Source of the DNA: UBA6019 sp036564345
GTDB lineage: Bacteria; Chloroflexota; Dormibacteria; Dormibacterales; Dormibacteraceae
Assembly (NCBI GenBank): GCA_036564345.1
Contig: DATCOZ010000253.1
Location: 1 to 11,584, forward strand
Direction: 5' to 3'
Length of the DNA stretch: 11,584 bases
In this document: positions 7,166 through 11,584 of the stretch, in pieces
How positions within the stretch are numbered: the first letter of the stretch is position 1
Layout: the number at the start of each line of letters is the position of its first letter
Position numbers and translations under genes: made by a program
Notes under the pieces: model-generated
The model's database searches: none
Seen by the model: the letters and a program-made list of their open reading frames with translations, nothing else
What the model was told of the DNA's origin: nothing

Positions 7166-7397
7166 AAGGGGGGCAGGCCCCACTTCCGGAACCCCCCGCG
7201 CAGCGCCGCGCACGGGCGTCGATTCTGAACAACTCATTCGGCCAGGATAAACCCGGCCTACGCGCGACTCAGCTAAAACAGAGACGGGCGAGGCGCGTAG
7301 GCCTGGCTGCGCCATGCCCGTTTGAGTCTGTGATCAAGACGCCGACCAGCGGAGCGCCGAGCGGGGGGTTTTTGGAGAGGGGGGCCTGCCCCCCCTT
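7166..7397. repeat. Large imperfect foldback (inverted-repeat) element
   Basis: At least five blocks pair around one centre near 7280. 7166-7181 pairs with 7381-7397 (16 bases, one bulge; AAGGGGGGCAGGCCCC type). 7190-7199 pairs with 7361-7370 (AACCCCCCGC with GCGGGGGGTT, perfect). 7215-7220 pairs with 7338-7343, and 7232-7236 with 7323-7327. 7255-7265 pairs with 7293-7303 (GGCCTACGCGC, perfect 11). The central loop is about 27 bases. It fills the space between two convergent genes. It has no transposase and I cannot see a clear target-site duplication. It may be a MITE-like non-autonomous element, a structured RNA, or a bidirectional terminator (the right arm ends in G6T5 at 7364-7373 on the plus strand). 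Confidence 0.7.
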
Positions 7398-7403
7398 TGC
7401 CCG

Positions 7404-7661
7404 TTACTTGTGCGCCTGGGTGACGACCGGCTGCGCGGCGAAGCTCCCGATGTCCAGCGCGGACATCGCGAAGAAAGCTCCGAAGAGGATCGCCGCCAGG
7501 GCCAGGCCGGCCACGGCGTAGATCTTGAAGAGCTGCCTCGGCCGCTCCCTGACGCTCTCCTGGAGGGCCGCCCAGCGGGGGCCGCGCTCCGGCGTCCATG
7601 ACGAAATATCGGTCTGGATCCGCCGGACTACATCGTCCGGGTGATCACCAGCTGCGTTCAC
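7404..7661 (-). CDS. Small single-pass membrane protein downstream of the sigma factor
   Basis: This 85-residue protein has a charged N-terminal half, with DDVVRRIQTDISSW and ESVRERPRQLFK, that should be cytoplasmic. One hydrophobic span (IYAVAGLALAAILFGAFF) lies at about 46-63, with a short outer tail rich in Ala and Val. I chose the GTG at 7661 because AGGAG (7673-7669) lies seven bases upstream. An earlier GTG at 7667 would overlap the sigma stop as GTGA and add two residues, but its ribosome site would be too close. Its place directly after an ECF sigma gene suggests a membrane-linked regulator such as a reduced anti-sigma factor. However, it lacks the HxxxCxxC zinc motif and I do not recognise a family. 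The function is inferred from position only. Confidence 0.75.
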   Translation of the reverse strand: MNAAGDHPDDVVRRIQTDISSWTPERGPRWAALQESVRERPRQLFKIYAVAGLALAAILFGAFFAMSALDIGSFAAQPVVTQAHK

Positions 7662-7663
7662 CT

Positions 7664-8197
7664 TCACTCTCCTGAACGCGCCGGCATAACGATTTGTTCG
7701 TTTTCCAGCAGCTCGTCTCGCATTATCACCATCGCCTTGGCGATCCGGGATGCGACGGTGCCGGATGGGATCCCGAGGATCTTGCCCACCTCCTCCCGAG
7801 TGTAGCCGTGGAAGTAGTGGAGCACGACAGCCGCCCGCACCTTCGGGCTGAGGCGCGCCATCCCCTTCTCGAGCAGCGTCTTGGCCTCCACCCGCTCGTA
7901 GCCGCCGGTTCCGGGGCCGACCAGGAGCTTCGGCCCGATGATCCGGGCCAGCTTCTCGCGGCGGAGGTGGGAGATCGTCACGTTGACAGCGATCCGGTGC
8001 AGCCAGGCCCCGGCCGGCCCCGTCGGACGGTACTTCTCACGCGACCGATAGGCCCTGACGAACGCCTCCTGGCTCAGGTCCTCGGCCAGCGAGGCGTCGA
8101 AGACCATCGCCCGCACGGTGCGGTAGACGGATCGGTACTCGCGCTCATAAAGCTGCTCGAATTGGGTGGCAGGGTCGAGCTCCGGGGGTTTTTCCAT
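7664..8197 (-). CDS. ECF-type RNA polymerase sigma factor
   Basis: This 177-residue sigma-70 family protein has the two-domain ECF layout. Region 2 spans about 12-80: FEQLYEREYRSVYRTV, then the core-binding DLSQEAFVRAYR at 40-51, then AWLHRIAVNVTISHLRRE, which contacts the -10 element. Region 4 spans about 112-165, with LSPKVRAAVVLHYFHGYTREEV and the helix-turn-helix ILGIPSGTVASRIAKAM, which reads the -35 element. The start is ATG at 8197. No ribosome site precedes it, and TTATCC ends six bases before it, so the message may be leaderless. A GGAAAC sequence at 8224-8219 is reminiscent of ECF -35 boxes and may point to autoregulation, though no matching -10 is clear. The small membrane protein follows with a two-base gap. 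The stimulus and regulon are unknown. Confidence 0.93.
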   Translation of the reverse strand: MEKPPELDPATQFEQLYEREYRSVYRTVRAMVFDASLAEDLSQEAFVRAYRSREKYRPTGPAGAWLHRIAVNVTISHLRREKLARIIGPKLLVGPGTGGYERVEAKTLLEKGMARLSPKVRAAVVLHYFHGYTREEVGKILGIPSGTVASRIAKAMVIMRDELLENEQIVMPARSGE

Positions 8198-8221
8198 GGG
8201 CGCGGATAAGTGTGAAGCGTT

Positions 8222-8240
8222 TCCGGCGACGTCCGCCGGA
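8222..8240. promoter_or_regulatory. Perfect inverted repeat in the sigma/CBS divergent region
   Basis: TCCGGCG-ACGTC-CGCCGGA is a perfect 7-base inverted repeat with a 5-base spacer, in the 95-base gap between two divergent genes. Its position, 25 bases above the sigma ATG and 53 above the CBS ATG, suits an operator for a dimeric regulator. The arms are GC-rich, so chance in a GC-rich genome cannot be excluded. Confidence 0.35.
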
Positions 8241-8261
8241 GTCCCACTCGGCGGCCGGTGG

Positions 8262-8270
8262 TGCTATACC
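8262..8270 (+). promoter_or_regulatory. Possible extended -10 promoter for the CBS gene
   Basis: TGCTATACC contains a TGN extension directly before TATACC (4 of 6 to TATAAT). Transcription would start near 8277, just ahead of a strong ribosome site. No -35 box is evident, as is common for extended -10 promoters. Confidence 0.4.
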
Positions 8271-8278
8271 GGTCAGCC

Positions 8279-8287
8279 AAGGAGGTG
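8279..8287 (+). promoter_or_regulatory. Strong ribosome binding site of the CBS gene
   Basis: AAGGAGGTG is nearly a full complement of the 16S rRNA 3' end. AGGAGG ends seven bases before the ATG at 8293. It decides the start against the in-frame upstream ATG at 8212, which would add an Arg/Gly-rich stretch. Confidence 0.8.
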
Positions 8288-8292
8288 GTCGC

Positions 8293-8679
8293 ATGACCAC
8301 GGTCGCGAAGGCGATGAGCGCCGAGCTGGTGACGATGTCGTCGGGCTCCAGCCTGGCCGAGGCGGCGAGCGTCATGTCCCAGAGGCGAGTCGGCTCGGTC
8401 CTCATCATGGAGGGCGAGCGGTTGGCGGGCATCCTCACGGAGCGAGACATCGTGCGGGCCATCTCACACGACATCGGCGCTCCGCGGGACGAGATCGCCC
8501 ACTGGATGTCCGCTGCTCCGCGGACGGTGTCACCCGACACCAGCCTGGAGGAGGCGCGCGAGCTGATGGACCGCAACCACATCCGCCACCTGCCCGTCAC
8601 CGAAGGCGGCCGGCTCGTCGGCATGCTGTCGATGCGAGACCTCATCAAGCTCGGAGCCGCCAACGCCCGGGAGCAGTAG
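8293..8679 (+). CDS. Two-CBS-domain protein
   Basis: This 128-residue protein is made almost entirely of a Bateman module. CBS1 covers about 5-62 (VTMSSGSSLAEAASVM, RVGSVLIMEGERLAGILTER). CBS2 covers about 70-122 (MSAAPRTVSPDTSLEEARE, HIRHLPVTEGGRLVGMLSMR). The GILTERDIVRA and GMLSMRDLIK segments carry the Thr/Ser-x-x-Asp pattern that contacts ribose and phosphate of adenine nucleotides in this family. There is no attached enzyme or DNA-binding domain, so it likely senses AMP/ATP/SAM-type ligands and acts on a partner. The start is fixed by the AAGGAGGTG site at 8279-8287. It is divergent from the ECF sigma gene and convergent with the FecR-domain gene, 35 bases away. The partner is unknown. 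Confidence 0.93.
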   Translation: MTTVAKAMSAELVTMSSGSSLAEAASVMSQRRVGSVLIMEGERLAGILTERDIVRAISHDIGAPRDEIAHWMSAAPRTVSPDTSLEEARELMDRNHIRHLPVTEGGRLVGMLSMRDLIKLGAANAREQ

Positions 8680-8714
8680 GTTCACTCCGCCAGAAGCCCG
8701 TCCGACTTCTTCGG

Positions 8715-9683
8715 TCAGCTCCGGCCGACGATCACCCACCACGCCTCGCCGGGCGCCGACTGTACGTCGCGGACGGCGAATAGCCAGGTACCGGCCGCGG
8801 CTTTGGGAACGACGACGCTGAGGGGCGGGACCGACGAGGCCGTCCGGGAGACGACATTCCCGGCCGGGTCGGTGATCGTGAGCTCGTAGATCGAGCCCGG
8901 CCAGCCGAGGACGAACTGGAGGTCGCTCGTACCGTCCGCTTGCACCGGGAAGGATTGGCTGCTGGCACCCGTGCTGATCGTTCCCGACGCGAACGCGACC
9001 GGCTTGCCCGTCAGCGCATTGAGGGTCTCGTTGAAGACCGTGAAGGAGAGCTGGCGATCCCCCGCCGGTATGGGGACGGGCGTGGTCGGCGGTACCCCGG
9101 CCCGGACGGTCACCCGCTGCCCAGCGCCCGCCAACACTGAACCCCCGGTGCCCCCCACCAGCACCGAGCCGCTCCAGGTGTCGATCCAGATCACTGGGGC
9201 CCCCGACGGGTCGCGCTCGACGTAGTAGCCGAATTCGGTACCGCGCACCTCGGCTGTGGCGGAATTCGGGCCGCTGACCTTGAAGCTGGAGACCCCGACC
9301 AGCTTCTGGACCTTGTTCCAGGTGAGACCGGCGGATTGCTGGAAGCTGGTCTGGACCGTCTGGCCCTGGCCGTGGCGAGAGCTGACGGTTACCGTCGTGC
9401 TCGAGTCGAGCCGCGTCGTGCTGCCGTCGGGATAGGCGATCGCCGCCTTTCCGTTCGGCCCGGTCGCAACCGTGTCACCGGAGCGGAGCCCGTTACCGGA
9501 GTGGCCGGCGACCCGCACGGTGCTGCCCAGCCGGGTGATCGTCGCCGTCTCGATGAAAACGGTGAGGGTCATCGTGGGGGCCGTCTCGGCGCCGGCGAAG
9601 GTGATGAGGCCGATCGCCACCACGAGGAGCAGCATCACGACCTCGCCCAGGATCAATGCGCCTGCGATCACCCGCCTTCCCAT
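8715..9683 (-). CDS. Membrane-anchored FecR-domain protein with C-terminal beta-sandwich
   Basis: This 322-residue protein starts with RR and a long hydrophobic segment (about 6-30), best read as a signal anchor with the rest outside. Residues about 62-195 fit a FecR domain: GLRSGDTVATGPNGKAAI, YPDGSTTRLDSSTTVTV, an AEVRGTEFGYYV strand, then WSGSVLV and GAGQRVTV. The last 90 residues end in AAAGTWLFAVRDV and AWWVIVG, resembling the pre-peptidase C-terminal (PPC) beta-sandwich. FecR proteins in iron uptake signal to ECF sigma factors from the membrane. This one lacks the cytoplasmic anti-sigma tail unless translation starts upstream. It could instead be a surface-exposed structural protein. 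The ATG at 9683 has no ribosome site; TATCCT at 9700-9695 could give a very short leader. The frame is also open upstream to about 9890 without ATG, GTG or TTG. Confidence 0.85.
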   Translation of the reverse strand: MGRRVIAGALILGEVVMLLLVVAIGLITFAGAETAPTMTLTVFIETATITRLGSTVRVAGHSGNGLRSGDTVATGPNGKAAIAYPDGSTTRLDSSTTVTVSSRHGQGQTVQTSFQQSAGLTWNKVQKLVGVSSFKVSGPNSATAEVRGTEFGYYVERDPSGAPVIWIDTWSGSVLVGGTGGSVLAGAGQRVTVRAGVPPTTPVPIPAGDRQLSFTVFNETLNALTGKPVAFASGTISTGASSQSFPVQADGTSDLQFVLGWPGSIYELTITDPAGNVVSRTASSVPPLSVVVPKAAAGTWLFAVRDVQSAPGEAWWVIVGRS

Positions 9684-9962
9684 CGAGCCACGAGAGGATA
9701 CAGGGCTGCTTTCACCTGATCCGTTCCCATTGCCTCCGGCCGACCCGGGCCTGGTGCTGACGCTGCTCTTCGTGCCGAGCTCGCGCCGTGTCCGGGCGCC
9801 CAGGTCAGCACCGGTGGGTGAAGTCTCTTCCTGAAACGGTGGTGGGCCGTGGCTTACATAACGCGAACCACGAGATCCTTATCGCTGGTCAGCGAATCGA
9901 ACTCTGATCCACCGGAAAACCTACCGCCGTCGAGGGTGAGGCGCTTATGGGCAGATCCCGAG
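9684..9962. other. 279-base stretch without a confident gene
   Basis: It lies between the FecR-domain and EthD-like genes, both on the minus strand. I find no standard-start gene. The FecR frame stays open through the first two thirds, with G/C-rich third positions around 9740-9803 and a CTG at 9803, so part may code for an N-terminal tail. The plus-strand frame there is equally GC-biased, so this is undecided. No terminator with a T-run was seen. Confidence 0.5.
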
Positions 9963-10268
9963 CTAATCCTCGACTTCGACGACCATGGCGTCGAGACCTC
10001 CCGATGCGATCTCGGCCGCATGCTTGATGGCGGCCTGGCCCTCTGCACTGGAGGCTCCCTGGCCCATCGCCTCCTGGCTCTCGAAGTACAACTCGGCGAT
10101 CCTGTGGTAGGGCGCCTTCGACCCATCCATCATCCCTGCTACCTTCCCGAACTCGATCCTCGACATGTGGGGAATACGGCGAGCCATCGCGACGTGCTCA
10201 TCTTGGTACCGCCGCTCGAAGTCTCCGACGTCGGTCGGGTGCCGGTAAGCGACTATTAGCTTGACCAA
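9963..10268 (-). CDS. EthD-domain small protein
   Basis: This 101-residue protein fits the EthD family of dimeric alpha/beta-barrel (ferredoxin-like) proteins. It starts VKLIVAYRHPTDVGDFERRY and continues DEHVAMARRIPHMSRIEFG, then YHRIAELYFESQEAM and a C-terminal MVVEVED strand. EthD was first seen next to a cytochrome P450 for ether degradation, but most relatives have no assigned role. The start is a TTG at 10268, fixed by AAGGAG at 10281-10276 with a seven-base spacer and by homology to the usual MVKL beginning. No oxygenase or degradation gene lies nearby. It appears to be transcribed alone, 279 bases upstream of the FecR-domain gene on the same strand. Confidence 0.88.
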   Translation of the reverse strand: MVKLIVAYRHPTDVGDFERRYQDEHVAMARRIPHMSRIEFGKVAGMMDGSKAPYHRIAELYFESQEAMGQGASSAEGQAAIKHAAEIASGGLDAMVVEVED

Positions 10269-10275
10269 TTTTCGA

Positions 10276-10281
10276 CTCCTT
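10276..10281 (-). promoter_or_regulatory. Ribosome binding site that sets the TTG start of the EthD-like gene
   Basis: AAGGAG on the minus strand, seven bases before TTG at 10268. No ATG or GTG exists near the conserved N-terminus, so this site supports the rare start. Confidence 0.75.
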
Positions 10282-10358
10282 CAAGGAACTTCGAATGAGC
10301 GGCGATATCACGCCCACGGCGAACACGGTGGCCAATTCCACTCACCCAAAAGGCCGGC

Positions 10359-10383
10359 CGGTTGATCCCAGTGTGACCAACCG
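10359..10383. repeat. Small hairpin (9-base arms, one mismatch)
   Basis: CGGTTGATC (10359-10367) and GACCAACCG (10375-10383) pair with one A-C mismatch around a seven-base loop. It lies in the gap between the EthD-like gene and the SnoaL-like fragment. No T-run follows on either strand, so an operator is as likely as a terminator. Weak evidence. Confidence 0.35.
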
Positions 10384-10437
10384 ACCTGGCAAATGCTTGC
10401 GGGCCGCCCGAGCCAAGAGAAGGCCATTTCGTGGGCG

Positions 10438-10456
10438 CCTTGCGGCAGCCGCAAGG
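10438..10456. repeat. Perfect 8-base hairpin with 3-base loop
   Basis: CCTTGCGG-CAG-CCGCAAGG is a perfect inverted repeat lying 27 bases before the GTG at 10483. No T-run follows. It could be an RNA stem or regulator site ahead of the SnoaL-like fragment. Confidence 0.45.
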
Positions 10457-10482
10457 TGACCGCGCTTGGAGGCTGGCGCGCG

Positions 10483-10676
10483 GTGGAGCCTCATAATTTC
10501 GGCGTGGACCGCCTCGTCGAGTCTGCTCTGGAGGCGATGGGTCGCCAGGACTGGGACCGCCTGCACACCATCCTTCACCCTACGTACGTTGGTCGGCTAC
10601 CGGCGGGGAACGACTTGCCGCGAGGTGCCCCTCCCCCCGTCGGCGTGAGGGTTCGCTTCTTAAAACGAAGGGCTGA
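10483..10676 (+). pseudogene. Short, probably frameshifted SnoaL/NTF2-like fragment
   Basis: From a GTG at 10483 (GGAGG ten bases upstream) the frame reads VDRLVESALEAMGRQDWDRL and then HTILHPTYV. This resembles the first helices and the L-HP element of SnoaL-like (NTF2-fold) proteins. Beyond HPTYV the same frame, which stops at 10689, becomes Pro/Arg-rich and unlike the family. The frame one base back from 10590 continues as WSATGGERLAAR, close to the expected W....G..L.GR, then stops at 10676. Members are usually 110-150 residues, so the rest is missing. CATAAT at 10492-10497 could drive a leaderless start at an internal GTG (10504). It may be a decayed gene, a sequencing error, or a chance similarity. 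Confidence 0.35.
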
Positions 10677-10696
10677 AGCGAAGGGCTGAAACGAAG
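10666..10696 (+). repeat. 13-base tandem repeat, 2.4 copies
   Basis: Unit CGAAGGGCTGAAG at 10666-10678, CGAAGGGCTGAAA at 10679-10691, then a partial CGAAG at 10692-10696. It sits at the 3' end of the SnoaL-like fragment. Too short for a function call; replication slippage is the simplest origin. Confidence 0.7.
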
Positions 10697-10763
10697 TCGG
10701 CCCCCGGGCGGGTCGGTCTCGGCGGGCGGTCAAGTCGCCCACAGGGGATGGTCGCCGGGCGGA
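10697..10763. other. Spacer 3' of the tRNA-Leu gene
   Basis: 67 GC-rich bases between the tandem repeat and the tRNA 3' end. A short GGGCG/CGCCC stem (10724-10740) is present but has no T-run, so I do not call a terminator. Confidence 0.4.
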
Positions 10764-10849
10764 TGGTGGGCGGCCCGGGACTTGAACCCGGATGAGTCAC
10801 CTCACACGCCCCTCAAACGTGCGCGTCTGCCAAATTCCGCCAGCCGCCC
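10764..10849 (-). tRNA. tRNA-Leu(GAG)
   Basis: A class II tRNA folds cleanly. The acceptor GGGCGGC pairs with GCCGCCC. The D-arm is GCG...CGC. The anticodon stem CACGT/GCGTG holds the loop TTGAGGG, giving anticodon GAG. A 13-base variable region contains a TGAG/CTCA stem. The T-arm is CCGGG-TTCAAGT-CCCGG. The discriminator A (10767) is followed by a genome-encoded CCA (10766-10764). It reads CUC (and CUU) leucine codons. TTTAAT at 10869-10864 could be its own -10, or it may be cotranscribed with tRNA-Arg 43 bases upstream. Confidence 0.95.
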
Positions 10850-10863
10850 GGCTGAAGTGCCTA

Positions 10864-10869
10864 ATTAAA
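10864..10869 (-). promoter_or_regulatory. Possible -10 element before tRNA-Leu
   Basis: TTTAAT (5 of 6 to TATAAT) lies 14 bases before the tRNA 5' end in a locally AT-rich patch. No -35 match is seen, and cotranscription from the tRNA-Arg promoter is an alternative. Confidence 0.35.
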
Positions 10870-10892
10870 CCCTTTCGCGCGGTCGTGGCACA

Positions 10893-10965
10893 TACCCGCT
10901 AAGGGACTCGAACCCCTAACCTCATGGTCCGAAGCCATGCGCTCTATCCATTGAGCTAAGCGGGC
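10893..10965 (-). tRNA. tRNA-Arg(TCG)
   Basis: A 73-base cloverleaf. The acceptor is GCCCGCT with AGCGGGT (first pair G-U). The D-arm is GCTC-AATGGATA-GAGC. The anticodon arm CATGG-CTTCGGA-CCATG gives anticodon TCG. The variable loop is AGGTT and the T-arm AGGGG-TTCGAGT-CCCTT (one G-U). The discriminator is A. The genome does not encode CCA (ATG follows), unlike the neighbouring tRNA-Leu. It reads CGA and related arginine codons. Confidence 0.95.
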
Positions 10966-10978
10966 TTGGCCAATCCGA

Positions 10979-10984
10979 ATTATA
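10979..10984 (-). promoter_or_regulatory. -10 element of the tRNA-Arg (and perhaps tRNA-Leu) promoter
   Basis: A perfect TATAAT on the minus strand, 13 bases before the tRNA-Arg 5' end, would start transcription about six bases upstream of the mature tRNA. At the expected -35 distance I see only TCGGAA-like sequence, a weak match. A near-palindrome GAAACCGGTTCC lies just upstream (10985-10996). Confidence 0.65.
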
Positions 10985-11070
10985 GAAACCGGTTCCAACC
11001 GATTCCGACCGGGAGGCGCGGCGGCGGGGCAGCGAAGCCCGAAGATTCGCCCACGGCAACGCCGGCCGAT

Positions 11071-11584
11071 TCAGTTCGAGACCTGCTCCAGGACCGTGGC
11101 CACCCGCTCGTGGTTGAGGGTCCAGGCGAGGTAGCGGAGGAGGGCCGACACCTCGTAGCGAGAGCTGATGGGAACCGTCGTGCCCTTCTCGATCGCCGAC
11201 CGGAGGGCGCGCGGCGAGCGTCCCTTGAAGGCTGTCGCCGACTTCCCGATCGCCTCCAGGATGTGGGCGTCCGAGCCGCCGACGCAGCTGCAGCCCGCTC
11301 CGTCGGCCAGCCTGCGGGCGAGGATGTTGGCGAAGCCGAGCCCGGGCGTCGAGTTCTCCACCTCGACGGCGTCGAAGTCGAGGTCGGCGGCGAGCCAGCC
11401 GATGCCGTGCACCGGACCGCCGATCCGCTCCGCCATGCGGGTAGTGCGCCAGAAGGGATGGGCGGCGATCGCGATGCCGCCCTGGTTGTGGATCTCGTCG
11501 ACTGTCGCGGCGGCGCTCAGGCCGGGCCGGATGCGGCGCTCGAGGAAGAGACCGAGGATGTGGCCCTGCCGGCTGGAGACCTCC
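11071..11584 (-). CDS. PHP-domain metal-dependent phosphoesterase (C-terminal part)
   Basis: The frame enters from the right edge and runs about 170 residues to a TGA at 11071. The first visible part reads EVSSRQGHILGLFLERRI, then IHNQGGIAIAAHPFW, both typical of PHP domains, with the metal-binding His in GH and AHP. Farther on, GLGFANILARRLAD and VGGSDAHILEAIG give the last metal motif (SDAH). The remaining 60 residues, including GTTVPIS, match the C-terminal region of stand-alone PHP phosphoesterases rather than a DNA polymerase. PHP enzymes hydrolyse phosphoester bonds at a two- or three-metal centre. The precise substrate is unknown. The N-terminal metal motif (HxHT-type) is outside the window. 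The only in-window ATG (11436) lies after conserved sequence and is not the start. Confidence 0.9.
   Translation of the reverse strand, partial: EVSSRQGHILGLFLERRIRPGLSAAATVDEIHNQGGIAIAAHPFWRTTRMAERIGGPVHGIGWLAADLDFDAVEVENSTPGLGFANILARRLADGAGCSCVGGSDAHILEAIGKSATAFKGRSPRALRSAIEKGTTVPISSRYEVSALLRYLAWTLNHERVATVLEQVSN

Noticed and set aside
8680..8714. Terminator between the convergent CBS and FecR-domain genes
   Set aside because: Only a five-base AGAAG/CTTCT pairing is present, without a T-tract.
9472..9834. Plus-strand open frame across the FecR 5' end and the following gap
   Set aside because: Two thirds is antisense to the FecR-domain gene. The rest is Pro/Leu-rich with no start context or recognisable domain.
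9890..9915. T-arm-like sequence GAGTTCGATTCG on the minus strand
   Set aside because: No acceptor, D or anticodon arm can be built around it and the T-stem has a mismatch; not a tRNA or a clear tRNA remnant.
9854..9962. Minus-strand open segment ending LTSDKDLVVRVM
   Set aside because: It looks protein-like, but it is the tail of a frame that overlaps the EthD-like gene out of phase, and it has no start of its own.
10666..10696. Tandem repeat considered as a CRISPR or iteron array
   Set aside because: The units are 13 bases with no spacers and fewer than three copies, and no cas or rep gene is nearby.
10724..10740. Possible terminator stem after tRNA-Leu
   Set aside because: Only five GC pairs with no T-run on the minus strand.

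Overview
This is a GC-rich bacterial window (roughly two thirds G+C by eye). Codons strongly favour G/C in third position, GTG and TTG starts are common, genes are tightly packed, and several genes appear to have almost no 5' leader. That style fits an Actinomycetota, Chloroflexota or Dormibacterota-like lineage. I cannot place it more precisely without a search, and nothing here is a taxonomic marker I could read by eye. Most of the content is chromosomal housekeeping DNA. I see no insertion sequence, phage gene, plasmid gene or CRISPR array.

Positions 1-6163, minus strand, form one compact operon transcribed from right to left: hom (homoserine dehydrogenase), thrC (threonine synthase), thrB (homoserine kinase), lysC (aspartate kinase), a divergent YchF/OLA1-type P-loop protein, and a GrpB-family nucleotidyltransferase-like protein. 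The last is fused to a membrane segment and an outer domain that runs off the left edge. Together hom, thrC, thrB and lysC cover the route from aspartate to threonine except aspartate-semialdehyde dehydrogenase. Apart from a 5-base gap before thrC, neighbouring reading frames overlap by one to four bases, so translation is probably coupled. The two tail genes are not amino-acid enzymes. The YchF-like one has lost the usual nucleotide-specificity motifs.

Positions 6189-7160, plus strand, hold an ornithine cyclodeaminase/mu-crystallin family gene divergent from hom, with only 25 bases between the two start codons. After it, 7166-7397 is a large imperfect foldback (inverted-repeat) element centred near 7280. 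It sits between convergent genes.

Positions 7404-9683 look like a signalling region. An ECF sigma factor is followed by an 85-residue single-pass membrane protein with no recognisable anti-sigma zinc motif. A two-CBS-domain protein is divergent from the sigma factor. A membrane-anchored FecR-domain protein converges on the CBS gene. Possible operator and promoter elements lie between sigma and CBS.

Positions 9684-11584 hold an EthD-like small protein, a short and possibly frameshifted SnoaL-like fragment, small hairpins, a 13-base tandem repeat, tRNA-Leu(GAG) and tRNA-Arg(TCG) on the minus strand (the latter with a perfect TATAAT upstream), and the C-terminal part of a PHP-domain phosphoesterase that runs off the right edge.
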